From: Narthecium ossifragum
Lineage: Eukaryota > Streptophyta > Magnoliopsida > Dioscoreales > Nartheciaceae
Direction of reading: 5' to 3'
NCBI GenBank assembly: GCA_963920575.1
Contig: OY986969.1
Span: 4,226,001-4,290,000 of the forward strand
DNA: 64,000 nucleotides
Positions 1-14,900 of this stretch are shown piece by piece. The translations under genes were made by a program, and so were the position numbers. The notes under the pieces are model-generated. The model saw only the letters and a list, made by a program, of their open reading frames with translations, was not told where the DNA came from and searched no databases. Numbering within the stretch: the first letter of the stretch is position 1; each line of letters begins with the position of its first letter.

Positions 1-2988
1 CCTCGAAGTATTCGTCAGCTCCTGAATTGTCTCAGATTGGAGAATTACCTGACCAGCACATATAAAGGAAAGGACAGATTTAGCAGAAAACCATTAATAG
101 CTGCACAGTTTAAACGTCCAGTCAATCTTAGATTGCTAATGCAATTTTTTCTCTAATTTATCTTCCCTTATTGGAATAAAAAATACATCAGCTGTTATCA
201 TCCACTAAAACTGCTCAGAAATTGATGGGAGACCACCAAACGTCATAAAATGAAGAACCTAAACTCTAACGGCCGAAACAAAAGGCAAAAACAAACTGAT
301 AAATATATCCTGAGTTCTAGTCCCACAATTAGTAAACTTACCTCTTTTATCCTAAAAATACTAAGTACTTAAACTTTGTTTTAATCTGTTGGAACATAAC
401 TACTGCTGCCAGCAATTTATCGCCTGATCTTGTCTAGCTCAAGTATCTTATGGCACAAATGGCAGGACAAAAGTCACCGAGCCCACCTATCTACATCGCC
501 AGAATCAGATGGAACTGCTATCGTGAAGAACCTATGAGATGTTCAGAAACTACAAAAGAAATCCGTTCATTTCTATCTACGGAACCACAGTTACTTAAAA
601 CTTGTACTAGTAATTGAACATAACCTGTCTTTCATAATTGTCCTGAGCACTTCGCCAGTGCTTCTGCTCCTTCTCCAAATTATCCTTTAAAGATGATATT
701 TGAATTTCCAAAGCACCTATTTGTATCCTACAAAATGACAAAGCAACATAAGATATATCAAGAATGAGTAGAGAGAATCAAAGCATATACTGTCAGACAA
801 CAATTCAACCAACATTTTTTCAGAAAGCTCGTCCTTTAGGCCTGAACTCTCAGTTGACACCAATAAAAGTTCCTTTTCTTTAGCTTCAATGGCAGATGCA
901 GCCTCTTCAGACTTTATAATATAACTGCTCTGAAGATTAGAAATCTCAACTCTTAGGGACTGAACTTCAGCTTCGAGAGACTTCTTTAGCCTCTCCGCCT
1001 GTAACAATTTGACAATAGATAAAGGATAATCATAAGGTTGGTTGATAGAAGAAAAGAGCGAAACCACTCTGATTATATCAGTTTCCAGATTGAACTACCT
1101 CTAGTTTATATTCGTCATGTGCAGACTCAATCTGCTTTAATGCGACTTCATTCATTTGTGCTATCTCTTTGTACTGCCACCCAAAAAAAATAAAATAAAA
1201 ATATCATAAGAATACAAAAAAGAAATGTCATAAAAACATCTGTACCATAGGCACAAAGGTTTCAATCTAGAGATTTGTGTGACCTGCAACATGTGATCCT
1301 TGTTAGCCTGTGCTTCCTCTTTAAGCTTTTCTATCTCTTCCTTTGCTTTCCACAACTCTCCAATTGCCTATGAGACAATAAAGCACATAAAACAAAAGGT
1401 ATAATGCTATACAATAGGCAAAGGAAAACATGACACACACAGTAACCATCAAACTCAATATAAACTTCTTTAGATTCCCTTTGGCCTATACAGTAAAATA
1501 TGCAAGTACAGATATCAAGAACAAATAGGAAGATGGCGGGGTTTCTGCAAACGTGGCCCATGACTCTAAGATGATTTTTTTCCCAAGACACAATTCAAAC
1601 AACTATATCACAGTTATCTTCGTCCCATTATATTCAGAAAAAAACAGTTTTATATAGCATCCTATAACAAATTGCCAACAAAATTCTTTATTACCAAATG
1701 TTATCATCTAGGAATGAACATCAACCTTTGGTCATGGAACTCAGATTGTCCAGAGAAAATTAGCATCACTACTACCCTGGTAGAAAAATCCAAGGATTTC
1801 CGAGCCGACCAGCAACCTTGGTGCCGGTCGGCAAATATCGAGCCGGTAGGATACTGGCTCGAAAACGAAGACCGGCTCTGGCTCACTCCGGTTCGACCTT
1901 GAGTCGACCGGCACCGGATGGTGCCGGTCGATACATCAGTTTGCCGGTCGGCAACTGGGTGGTGCCGGTCAGCAACACCCTTCCCACGCGCAATAATGGA
2001 GGCAGGGAGAAAAGTAAAGCAGAGGAGAGGTTAGAGGGGAGAGATAGGGGAAAATAGAGAGAAGAGGAGGAGATAGGGGAAAATAGAGAGGAGAGGAGAG
2101 GAGAGAGGAGGAACTTACCAGTTATTGCTGCGGCGCTGCCGCCTCACGCCGAGAAGGGGAGGGCCTAGGGGTCCTTTCGGGAGCTCCGGGAGAGTGAAGG
2201 AGAGGGGAGGCAGGGAGCTACGGGAGAGTTCTCCCAAGTCCAAGGTAAGTGGGTTAACTATTGGGTTATTTAATACTTTAATAAGCTTGGGTGATTCTTT
2301 AATAAGCTTGGCTGACAGTTCTCCCAAGTATTTGACACATGTCCCATTTTTTTTTAGTTTTTTATTTAAATTCTGTCTTATTGTCCAAATTTATTTTTAG
2401 TACATTTAATCTATATACTTGTGTCATTGTGTGAATCCCTGCTTGCTCAACATATTACAGCTTTAATTTAATTATTTTTAATTATTAATTAATTAATTAA
2501 TTAAAATATTATAAAATCCAGAAAAAAATCAGAAAAAATGTAGTAAATGAGAAATAAAATTTGTAATGCATGTTGTAGCTTTTCATATCCAAATCAATCT
2601 AAAATATCAAATATAAATATCCTGGATGGTCAAAACTCCGTGCCCAACGTCTAATAGGCCGTGCCGGCCTCGTGCCGGCCCGTGCCGGTGCCGGCCAGGG
2701 CCGACACGGCACGTGCCTCGGCAATCCTTGGAAAAATCCATTCCGCTACGATATTAATGAATTTACTATTTAATTCTTTTAGAAAGGATATTTCCTGTGA
2801 AGACGAGAACATCATTCCACAAAAACTAGCACATCAACACACACAATTTCCAAAATTTCAATGCTAAATGTCTGGTTCTAAACAACATACACTCATATCT
2901 GAGCATAAAATGAGGTGAGACGCAGATGTATATGTACCTCGTCAGCGGGAACCATTGATTTGTCCTCGTTACCATTCTTGCCAGTTGC
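1..2988 (-). CDS. NUA: NUA exons 28-33 (to window edge)
   Basis: Exons 2988-2938, 1367-1284, 1173-1099, 998-814, 727-625 and 48-1. Exon 28 is 17 codons of a less conserved linker. Exon 29 encodes [20 protein letters not shown] and exon 30 [19 protein letters not shown]. For exon 31 a donor at GTTGGT (after base 814) keeps the frame and gives EKM then [18 protein letters not shown], whereas the apparent downstream donor near 791 would bring a stop into frame. Exon 33 is cut by the window after QELTNTSR. This point lies at or near the start of the family's TPR/Mlp core. Confidence 0.88.
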
Positions 2989-5900
2989 CTGTATTAGCAG
3001 AAAAACGACTGTCAAAACCGTTGTAATTTCAAAAAATTACAGACAAAGAAACGACTGTGAATGCACATAGCAAATATGCTATCCCATATCATACTAGTAG
3101 GTCAAATTTTCACAGATCAAAGTATATGAACCAACAGGCCTAGCCAATTACCTACAGAATATAACATCCAAGGGAATCTTATCCCCCACTGCCACTCGCA
3201 AAATTTCTATATCAGATAAGTACAGGCACCTATATGCCGTATACCCAATTCTTGGTAACATTAGCCACGTAAGGTGACAAATGCAACTTATTAAGAGGGC
3301 TCATCTCCCACATCATGACTCCCACACGCAAGAATCAAGTAAGAGAATAAGATTGACAATCCAATAACTTAGTGATACAAACCATATTTATTCACTATTG
3401 GAGGCTACTGAACAATAGGGATGTTACGTATTCACCCATTAAAAGTGGCCTGATATCACATTTGGCCCCTCGATCTTCAAAATATCAGATATTCAGATAC
3501 ACTCCTGGGAAGATATGTTTTATATCATATATGCCCTTTTGTAAAATAATTTTCTCACCTTACCTGGATTAGAGATTAACTCTCCCTTGTGACAGTCTCA
3601 TACTCCATCCTAAACACTCCGGCCATTTATCAACTGACTACTTTTATTGGAAACCACGCCTACTCGCAAAGATTTCCTTGCCAGTGATACGCACTCTCCT
3701 GCCAGTAAGGTATGTACCGCCGGCGCCTACCGGTGCCGGTCGCAGTGCCAGCAAGCTGGGGAGGAGAAAAAGAGAGGAGCGATGAAGGAGGAGAGGGGAG
3801 GAGGAGAAGACGGAGTAGGAGAGGAAGAAAAGAAGGAGAAGAATCTGTCGACATCGGCGGCAGCCGTAGTCGTCGAATCGTCGGCAAGAGGAGAAAAGGG
3901 GTGATCTCTGCGAAATTAGGTTAGGGTTTAGGTTAGATTTTTTTCTTTTATATGTAACTTATGTTAAAGGGTTTCAGGTAACATGTTTTTATTAATGGCC
4001 TTCTAGCTATATAAGAGAACTAAAGGGGCAAAAAAAACCTAACCCTAATCGCAGCCTCCCTCTCTCACCAATATGCGATGGCAGCTCCGGCTCCATCTCT
4101 CCCTGACGCCTCCTCTATTCGTCCTCTCTACTCCTCATCTCTCCGTGCCGATTTCGCGCGTGCGGGGGGTTGGGGGGCACATCCAGCCGGCTCAGTAAAT
4201 ATCGGTTGACAAACCATGCATTCTCGTGCTTTCTCAAAATAAAGACAAGACTAGAGAGGATGCTAATAGCCATTGAGTGAGTTTGAGAAGAAAAAGACCT
4301 AAGAAGAGCTTTTATGTTATAAAGGATATCTTTGTAAAAAAAACATACAAGCAATTTCTCGTAAACGGTGTTGGTGGATATGTAAGTTCCTAAATTCTAA
4401 AACATAAGATGACTATGACGTAACCATTGAAGACATGATGACTAACATTGTTTTATTGTTTAGGTACTTGTCAGCAAGGTTGTTGCGCCTGTGGTGCACA
4501 CCGAGCCGACAACCTGCCGGCACGGTACGTACCGCCGGTACAGTCTGCCCTGGACTGGTAAGCTACCGTGACAGTCCTCTTTATTCCCGACCTTTCAGTT
4601 AGTTTCTCTCCTTGGTTCACTTTTCCCTCCTCTTTTCTTTCCCACTTTTCCCTTTCCCTTTTTCCTTTCCATCCCTTTCCTTTCCCGCTTCCTGCCTTTT
4701 CTCTTTTCTTTCCCTCTTTTCCCTTTCTTTCCCTGGTTTTCCTTTCCTGCATCCTGCCTTTTTTACTATTTTTCCCCATCGTACTGGCAGAAACCGGCAC
4801 ATAGCGCCCCTTGCCAGTTAAAGGTTTCGACATGTTCCATCCAATACCCCCACAAACCTGATACCACAGTGAACACCGACCCGATAACCCATTGGGTTGG
4901 TAGATACCGGCCAGTACGGTACATCAATCCTTGGTTGTATGGGTATTTTACCCCTCCTAAGTCAAGGTAAAAAGCCCAATTTTTGAAAAAGTAAAATGAA
5001 TACTTGCTTTAAGTAGAAATGAACACTGGGGGTAACCACTATTATAATTAGAAATCCTTAAAATGTTACAAACCACATGCTTGATAATATTATTTACACA
5101 AAAACTTAGTTAGGATGTAGACAATTAGTTTATGACATGTTACACTACTAAGCCAACTTACTGAACATAGACAGAATTTAAAGAAGTTTAAGTTAAAACT
5201 GTATAACAGAAACTTCTCAAGAAAAAAAAAAACTGTATAACACAAAAGCACTATACACAAATGATAAAAATACCAAAGACAAATTCCAAGGAAGTGTTCA
5301 GCATATAATGGCAGCCAAGCATTCTTAAGATCTAAGAACAATCAAGGTTATCATAATAGCATTAAACTTGATGCAAACTGTAAGATTTTTGCCCACCTTT
5401 TTCTGAAAATTGATGCTCTTTGATTCCATGTTAGAGCAATGAGCCTTATAACCAACCAAATATGCAATTCAAACAAGGAAATGGTAGAAGCATAAGAAAT
5501 TTGCACAGATATGAATCGAGTGAGACCTCAGCAACTGCTGCCCTAGCTTCAGCGGATGCAACAGCACGCCAAGCATCAGCCAATTCTTTTCTCATATCTT
5601 CCACTTGTTTCATGGAACTTTCGACGGCCTTTTCTTTATCAAGTGATAATGCTCGAACACGATCACGTTCCTCTTGAAGTTCTTTTTTCACCTCCGCCCA
5701 GTCTCTCTATAAAAAATGTGCATGTCGCAATATGAACAATCTTAAAGGCAACAAATTTCCAACAGTAATAGACTTTACAAAGCAATTTTGAGAGCAAGAA
5801 GCTACTAAAGAAACCAAAACATGCCTTTAAAGGACAAGAAAAAAATGCAGAAGAAGATAAAAAGGAACCAAAAGAAGGTCAAAGGGTGGACATAGGAAAG

Positions 5901-8900
5901 AGTTCGTCAAAAGACATACAGGTTAAAGCAAGAATAGAGTTCACAACTCAAACTAGCCCCATACTCATGCTAAAACTCAAAGATATCCCCTTCCCCCAGA
6001 TGATCTAGTCCATGGATTGCCGTGCCGGTCCGGCACTGTGCGTGCCGCCCGGCACGTACCGTACCGGTGGGTTGCCGGCACAAAAAACCCCCCTGTACCG
6101 TGCCGAGAAGAAGAAAGAAGAAATAGGAGTAGAAGGAGGAGAAGGAAGAAAAACAACAATGGCACCGGGGCGTGCCGGTCCGGCACGCCCCCGTGCCGGT
6201 CCGGCACGCCCCCGTGCCGGCGGCACGTACCGTGCCAGCAGGCTGCCGGCACGGCACGTGCCACCGGGACGGCAATCCATGATCTAGTCCACTGAGAGAT
6301 TACACAACCTGATGTTGCTTAGAAACAATGAAATGAATAATCACGATGTATGCCGGCTCAATTCAAAAGGATATTATGTGAAAGCTTTACATAATTATTA
6401 TGAAGCTACAAGACCAGCAATTCATCCTTATGATCGAAGTTATGTAATCCCTAATATAGGACTTATACACACAACAAACAGAGAGCATACAAAGGCCTGG
6501 TAATATCATTTCTAGGCGTTAGAAAGAAACCCATTAAATGCAACCTTTTGATAATGTGGCCATGATGTATCATTATGTATGCCTATGTCCACCATAGAAA
6601 GAACAACAAGATCAAATTGCTATATAAATACTAGTAAAAAGAAGGCTTTCTACATATGCATCCTCCAAAGAAACAATTTTTATCAGCTGTAGCAAAGAAA
6701 GAGATATCATGAGGACTAAAATACGAAGAAATTGTGGCTTATATAGTACATTCTCAAGATGAAAGATCGAGGAGCTAGAAAAACCACCATAAAGATCAAA
6801 TAGCAAGTTATTGGGTTAATACAGGAATGAGTCCAGACTCTGGTTTTAAAATACTGCAACAACAGCTAAACTATGCATGCCTAATATAGATGTTATAAGA
6901 CTTGAAAATCCTATTACACCACATAAAGAAACTAGGTAAGCTTTTCAAAAAGAGTACATATAACTAACAAAATAATCACCCCCATCAAATTGGTGTGTTA
7001 CATGTCCAAACAAGTTTTCCAGAAAAAGTAGATCCTACACAATGTAAATTGACCTCTAGAGAAACACCATATGGTGGCGTAATCAATTTTAGTCACAACC
7101 ACAAAACTAATTCTTGTAGCCTACATATAAGGAACAAAAACAAAAGATATATCATAAGGAGCCCTCCATGTGGATGCTCCTGAATTTGCCAGGCAACATG
7201 GTTTTGACCACTATGAGAATATAATTGAACCTTAGCTGAACCGAAGACCACACTCAGCCATAGTAGGTAGAAGAAAACCCAACAATCGTAGGCAGGGACA
7301 AGACAATAACTGCTGCATTTTGACCAAAAATAAACTTTTTCATTCGTGGATGTTCTTCAACTTAAAATGCAACATGGTTTTGACAACTATGAAGATATAA
7401 TTAAACCTTAGCTCTGTCATAGTCCACACTGTGCCACAGTAGGCAGGGAAGTATAACCCGTTCATTTTGACCATAAATAGTCGCTTCATCCGTTTTAAAA
7501 ATGAAAACCATAGAGTGGACTCTCCAATCCCCATATTAGAGCAGAATAAATATCCATAAAGAGCACAATGAGAACTTTCAACTGACGATTGTTGATCCAA
7601 AAATATCTGCACAGCCACTAAATAATCATGCACAAACATGTTTTCAAAATTTCCATCTCAATGAGGCAGTTTGAACCTGCTTAAAACCTCAATAAGGCAG
7701 TGCAAAGCGGATTAATGCATTCTCACTTCTTAGTAAAGCTGTCAAATGGTAGCCCTGGGTTGAGTATTAAACCATTCAAGTTCATATGCGACAAGGTTTA
7801 GGATTAGAATGAAGTTAGCATCAGAAAATGCAAATATGGATCAGTTTCTAACAGAGTCAACAGGCCTATTGGATTTAAGGTTTTAATATATGAACCTGGA
7901 TTAAAAATAAAAACGAAAATAACTAAAATTTGAATCCAGATTGGCTGCAGACCATATTTCAAGTCAGAAACTGAGGTCTTCGGGGTTTTGGTCTCCACAA
8001 GCCCCTACTACTTAGAACATAGAAAACGTCCGAGCATGCTGTGCAAGTAGGTTACCGGCACCTACACTATGGTCAGCACTGACACGTGAATTTGTGCTTT
8101 GGTGCATTGGCACTAGCACAAGGATTTTTGCTTTGGTGCATCGGCACTAGCACAAGGATTTGTGCTATGGTTCCGACCGGCACCAACAACTGCCGGCCAG
8201 CATAGACCAGCACAGAGTTCTAATGATCCAACACAGAATATTCCAAAATATATATTCCTTAGTGATATTTCATCACATTTGATGCTTAAAACCAATCATT
8301 TTTTATTTTGATTGCCCAAACAACTTTTAATCGACCCAAAAGTGTTAAAACACTCAATGCATGTGCCCCGAAGGGTTGAATGCCCATGTCGGACTATTAC
8401 AAATCTCTCTGCCCGTTCATGCCGGCAACATGCGCTATGCCGATCACATACAAGCATGGTAATCCTTGCAAGAATCCACAACAAAATTACCCCAGAAGGG
8501 ACCTATTTATCTTGGCCAAATTTATTGCTTTATGACTGAAAATTAAAACGCAACACGCCAGAGTTGCAAAAGAGAAAAATTACAATAATCGTCATACTCA
8601 TTAAGCTAAGAAAGTGGACTTTTGGGATTTCTTCCAACAAAACAAGGATTGTAATTAAAGAATCTACAAGGATTCAGATACTGGCACCAACAAGTGTGTC
8701 AAACACATCCAATACAGAAGCATGTAATGTTTGTGATAAAATCCATGTGATAAACATCAAACAAAATGAAAGCAGCTGACAAGAATAAATTCACAAAATT
8801 GCTTTAAAAAGGACAAATAACGCACCTCAACTCGTTGAAGATACTCCTCGAGTTTTTTTCTTTCTGACTCTCTTGCATTCTGCAGCAGTTGTACAAGGGT

Positions 8901-11900
8901 ACAAACCATGAATACATAGACTAACCTACAAAAACTAAACATGACAACAGAAAAACAGACGACTAGAGCACCTCGTGAACCTCGTTGGTGCTTTGGACAG
9001 TGTCAAGGCTTGCCTGTGCCAAATAGTAAAGGAACAATAGTTACAGAATCCATAGCATCTAAAAATATGCTGCATAATTGAGTTCACATGAAACCATGGC
9101 CAGATAGGAATCACTAATCACATTTGAAGAAATGTGAAATAAAAGAAACCATCAGAAAATGCAGAAGATGCTCAACAGCGAATAAACCCAACCAAACCTG
9201 AAGGCGATGTACTCTCTCTTTCAAACTTTGAATTTCATCACAACCTTTTTTCTCTGAATTTATTAGAATTTCTCTCTCATGCTTCAGTAGAGAAACCTGT
9301 TAAAATATATATGGATTTATGAATCGCGGAAATTAATGCACAAACGTGTGGCATTACAATGTATTGTAAACCACTACCCACCTCCATAGATAATTTCCGT
9401 GAATTTTCCTCATAGGTTTGCAAAGAATCAGAACTTTCTCGCAGCCTTTTTTGGTGATCAACTAACAAGTGTGTAAGTTCCACATTTCTTGCCGTAACTG
9501 CATGAGCTTCCTGTCTCTGGAAAAGTACAATAATAGGTTTAGGGACATAAAGGTAAAAGCTAGCCCTTATTGTTAGGTCTTGTTATAAGATCCAATTAAC
9601 AGAAAATTCAAGCATCAAGAACTCATCCCATCATCCTAAAAGGAAACAAGTATGCAGGTCACCAACATCATAAAGACAAACCAGCGAAGCCGAGGACTAA
9701 AAATCAACAATATACAATGGAGATTATCGTGTTCAAATACAATGCATAAGTGAGCACTGACATACCTGAAAATCAAACTCCTTCATGAAGCTATCAAGAC
9801 GATCCTTAGAAAAATTTGCTTCCAAAGCCATTTTATCACGCTCTAAGCGCAATGATCTGAGCTCATTTCTGTTTAAATGGACAAGAATATCGATTCAAAA
9901 TGAAGAATGGTAAGAAGCATGAAAGATTTGACATCACAAGTCAGCGAAAAGAAACGAGACACTAGATCCTTGGGACACAAAAGGAAAGCCGAAAAGCAAC
10001 CAGCCTAGTAAACAAACACACAGGAGTTAATTACCAAGAAAGCAGCCTGCAGAGCACAACTAACAAGTCAACAATAGGAATGAAAATTAAACCTGAAAAC
10101 TCAGGCCCATCCTGAGCTCAGGCTTTACATCAGTCGAGTGATACTTAAGCTCAAAAATTAGTCCAATGCAGCATTAACAAAAAATTCATGTCTACAATCA
10201 GCGCTGCCTCAAGCCAGCCAGGTAGGAGTAAAGGGAAGGCTCAGGTACACCATAAGTTTAAGGCACCCATGCCCACTGGCACTACCTCTTTTCTACTACC
10301 AAGATAACACAATCCAAAATCTAGGCTAAGAGAGTTTCTATAGGGCCCACAATATTAGAAACAGATAAAAATATGACACCATTTAACAGTTTATACAAAG
10401 CCAAGTTTCTGCTGTTCCCATAGGGCTAATACATAGATAATAGAAAATAATACAGAAGGTCTTGCTTGAATTCTAATAGAAAAAGAGAAAAGAAAAAGAA
10501 AAAGCAAGGCAGCGACTGAAGTCAATGCAATATCCATAAGCATTCTAATGCATCAGTAATGGACATAAGCCAATATAATATTTTCATCCATACTTCTATA
10601 CCAAAAGATGAACAATATAGACTTTTATGTTTCATAACAACAAATGCCTCCCTCCAAGATTATTACAAGCCATCCTAGCATTCACGTATCCACCAGAAAG
10701 CAACTTCGCTCTAATTACCTATACGCAGGGCTGTTAATCCACCTCATTGTTCACAAACAGTTCGAGTTCAGCTCAATATCCGGCTTGAGATCAACTCATT
10801 CATTTAGCTAACAAGACGAACACGAGCCGAAAGTTTGAGCTCAAAATATAAACGAGCCGAACTTGAACAAGGTCTAGCTCGCTTATATTCAACTTCATAC
10901 TAATTTGAACGAGTGTGTCTGTTGCAGAGATTTTTTTTACGGCCATTGGATCTTGATCTAAGGGTATCACTACAACATTGAACGAGCCGTAAAGATGCAC
11001 CTAAACGAGCCTATATGAACCATAAATGAACAGTAAATTACCTAAAAATGAGCTATAAATGAGCTCAAGCTTGGCTCAAGTCTGTACTGAGCCGAACTCG
11101 CTAGAGGTGAACCGAGCTGAACTCAACCATGAATTTCAAGTTCGAATCAAACTGGAGCTGGCCCCAGCCTGCTCGTGTTCGGCTCATTTTGTAAAATCCC
11201 GGAATTCTATGTATAGCTAGAGTTTCGGTTGGATTAAGAGTCTAACTAGGTTAGTAAATCAGTTGATTGTAACCCTAGTTGATTACGTTAGTCTAAAGCA
11301 AGGATTGCCCTGCCGTTGGTACGCTCCGAGCTGACAGCCTACCGGCACGGTACGTACCACCGGCACACCCCGTGCAGGACCGGCATGCCGACGAGCAAGA
11401 AAGGAGGAGAGAAGGAGAAGAGGGGAAGAGGAGAAGAGGGGAGGAGAGGAGTTGTAGGCGAGAGGAGAGGAGAGCTAGGAAGCACCGACACTTCCCTGAG
11501 GCCAACGCACCCGTGTCGGACACCTTCAGGACATGGGACACGCGTCCGAGACGTGGTGGACACGTGTCAGACACGTGTGTTACGTGTCTAAATTTTTAGA
11601 TAGTTTTTTTTTGGTCGGACACAGCAGGGTTTTAATTGTTTTAAACGGGTCGGGTTTTAATTGTTTTAAACGGGTTTGACCCATTAGGAGTTAACTGACA
11701 GAACTCCTCTCTCATAACTCCTCTCCTTCTCATGCCCTAAGAAGCTGGCCCTAACTAACCGAGAGAAGCCTAAATCTAGTCCTCCTCGACGGTGCGACCA
11801 CCGGCGACATCGACGGCGGCATTTCCTCTTTCTCTCTGTTTTCCTCTTCATTTTCCTCCTCTCCGGTTTTATTTTGCGATTTTGCTCATATTTGATTTGT

Positions 11901-14900
11901 TTGATGCATTTTAAAGAGCCTTTTATTTTCCTCTTTTCTGGTTTTTTTCTACTTTTTTCTGCTTTTTTCTGCTTTTGAGCATCCACAATCAACAGATGCA
12001 TTATAGGAGCCTTTTATACGGTGATCTTATTGATTTTCTTTATGTATATCTCTTCAGTTGTGGGTGTCATGGCTGGCAATGGTTCAGCTAGTAGTAATGC
12101 ATCTGAATGTGAAGCATTTGATGAAAACAAACCGTTGTTTAAGTATGTGACAAAGCTTGAAAGAATTGGAGAAGGAAGAGGAAACTATCAATTTCAATGT
12201 AACTTTTGTAATTGCACCTTCCAAGGTTCATATACAAGAGTGAAAGCGCACTCGATGAAGTTATCAAGCAAGGGGGTCAATACATGTAAGAAAGTGACAA
12301 GTAAAGATATTATTGGCATGCAAAGGGCAATTGATAAGGTGGAAGCTCGAATTCAAAGGGCTCAACCAAAAAAAGTTCATTTGCCTCCTAATCATGGTGT
12401 CCTATTGGGTGGTTATGCAGAAGAAGAGGCTTGCGAATCAATGAAAAGGAAGTCGTCGCATAACGCCAGTGAGAGTTGCAGTGAAACGGGAAGCTCTATT
12501 GGAAAGACATTTAATATGAAAGAGAGGGATCAATTGCATTGTGAAAATGCTAGGATGTTTTATTCATCTGGGTTGCCCTTTCATCTAGCAAGAAATCCTT
12601 ATTTCATTAGTTCCTATAAATTTGTTGTTAATCACAATATTCCAGGGTATGTACCTCTTGGCTACAATTTGCTACATACCAAGCTACTTCAAAGAGAAAG
12701 AGCAAATGTTGAGAGGTTATTGCAACCAATTAAGGGAACATGGAGACAAAAAGGAGTCAGTATAGTGAGTGATGGTTGGAGTGATTCTCAATGGAGGCCT
12801 CTTATTAACTTTATGGCAGTGAGCGGAGGAGGGACTATGTTTTTAAAAGCAGTTGATTGTTCGGGGGAAATCAAGGACAAGTATTTTATTGCAAACTTGA
12901 TGAAAGAGGTGATCAATGAGGTTGAGCCTCTAAATGTGGTTCAAATAATTACCGACGATGCCGCTAATTGTAAGGCCGCGGCACAACTAATTGAAGCTCA
13001 ATTCCCTACTATCTTTTGGACGCCTTGTGTAGTTTATACTTTAAATCTTGCCTTGAAAAATATATGTGCAGCAAAACATGTTGAAAGGAATGAAACTACA
13101 TACAAAGAATGTAAGTGGATTAGTGAAATTGCCGGGGATGCCTTGATTATTAAGCATTTTATCACTAATCATTCCATGAGATTGGCTATGTATCATGAAT
13201 TTGTTTCCTTGAAATTGCTTTCGGTGGCCAAAACACGATTTGCCTCAACACTTATTATGCTCAGGAGATTGAAGCTTATAAAAGGCGGTCTTCAAGCAAT
13301 GGTCATTAGTGAGCAAAGGGGTGCTTATGGAGAGGATGATGCCGCAAAGGCAAGATTTGTGAAAGAAAAGATATTGGATGATATGTGGTGGGACTCTATT
13401 GAGTATATCATTTCTTTTACCACCCTAATATATGACATGATTAGAGCTCGTGATACGGACAAGCCCTCACTTCACTTGTTTTATTATATGTGGGACTCGA
13501 TGATAGAGAAGGTGAAGAATGTTATATATTGACATGAAGGAAAGAGGCAAGAAGAAGAGTTCACTTTTTATATGGTAGTGCATCAAATCTTGGTGGATCG
13601 GTGGAACAAGAACAATACCCCACTTCATTGTATGGCACATTCCTTGAATCCGAGGTTAGTTGAACACTTCAAATTCTCATTTTATAATTTCATAGTAGTA
13701 ACCCTAATCTATTTTGAATCATTTGTATATTTCTTGTTCTAGATACTATAGTGAAGATTGGCTTCATGAAGATTTGGGTAGAGTTGCTCCACACATGGAT
13801 GAGGAAGTTTCACGTGAGAGAAACAAGTGCATTAAGAGGTATTTTAATGATCCTGGAGAACAAGGCAATGTGATATTAGAATATGCTCAATTCTCAACAA
13901 ATGATGCCGCATTTTCTGATTGCGATTCTATTCGAGATAGATGGCATCTAGATCCTCGCACTTGGTGGGTTACATATAGTGCGCCTACACCATTGCTTCA
14001 ATCTATAGCGTTGAAGCTTCTTATGCAACCGTCCTCATCTTTTAGTGAGAGAAATTGGAGCACCTATTCCTTTATTCATACTGTAAGAAGAAACAAGATG
14101 ACTGTCCAACGAGCAGAAGATTTGGTTTATGCTCATACCAATCTTCGTCTTCTATCAAAGCGTCTTCCCTTGAATTCTAGTGGAGAGACAAAAATGTGGC
14201 ATATTGCGGGCGACAAGTTTGACTCCCTTGATGATGTTGGGGAACTTGAAGTTGCCAATCTCTCACTTGATGAACCGGAAATGGAGGCAATCATCTTTAA
14301 TGATGATGGGGGAGATAAACTTCATGGTGTTGATAATGAAGACGTAGAAGTTGTCTCAAATTAAAGCTTATGAAAGTCTACAATTTGACTGTTGTTTGTA
14401 GTTTTGATGTGTTCTATTAGATGATGTTTGATGAAGTATAATGACATTTTAATGTCATGTTGGTCATGTTGGTCAATGTTTTTATTGATGGATGGTTTTG
14501 TTATTATTAATGTTATATTGGTCATGTTGGTTTATGTTCTAATTGATGAATGGTTTTATTAAATGAATATTATGCTGGTCATGTTGGTGAAAGAACATAA
14601 TTTTACTGTTATATTAAGCATATCATTTGATATTTTAATATCTTTGAATGAAATATTCTTATACATATGACATATACAACATCTTCTATGGATACATTTT
14701 TTTGTGTGTCCCCGCTGTGTCGTGTCCTACATTTTGAAAAAATCGTCGTGTTTGTGCTATGTTTGTGCCGTGTCCGTGTCGCGTGTCCATGCTTCATAGG
14801 AGAAGAGGAGATGTCGGCCGTCTTTTCGTCGTCGGTGACAGAAGAGGTGGGACGGCGACGGCAGCCGAAAGGGAAGGGGGAGCATCCTGCATAGTTTGGA

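Noticed and set aside
791..813. Extension of NUA exon 31 to the GT after base 791
   Set aside because: Breaks the frame into exon 32; the donor after 814 restores it and matches the family.
6005..6295. Several 90-codon frames on both strands
   Set aside because: They arise from the palindromic CCGGCAC repeats of a MITE with clear target duplications.
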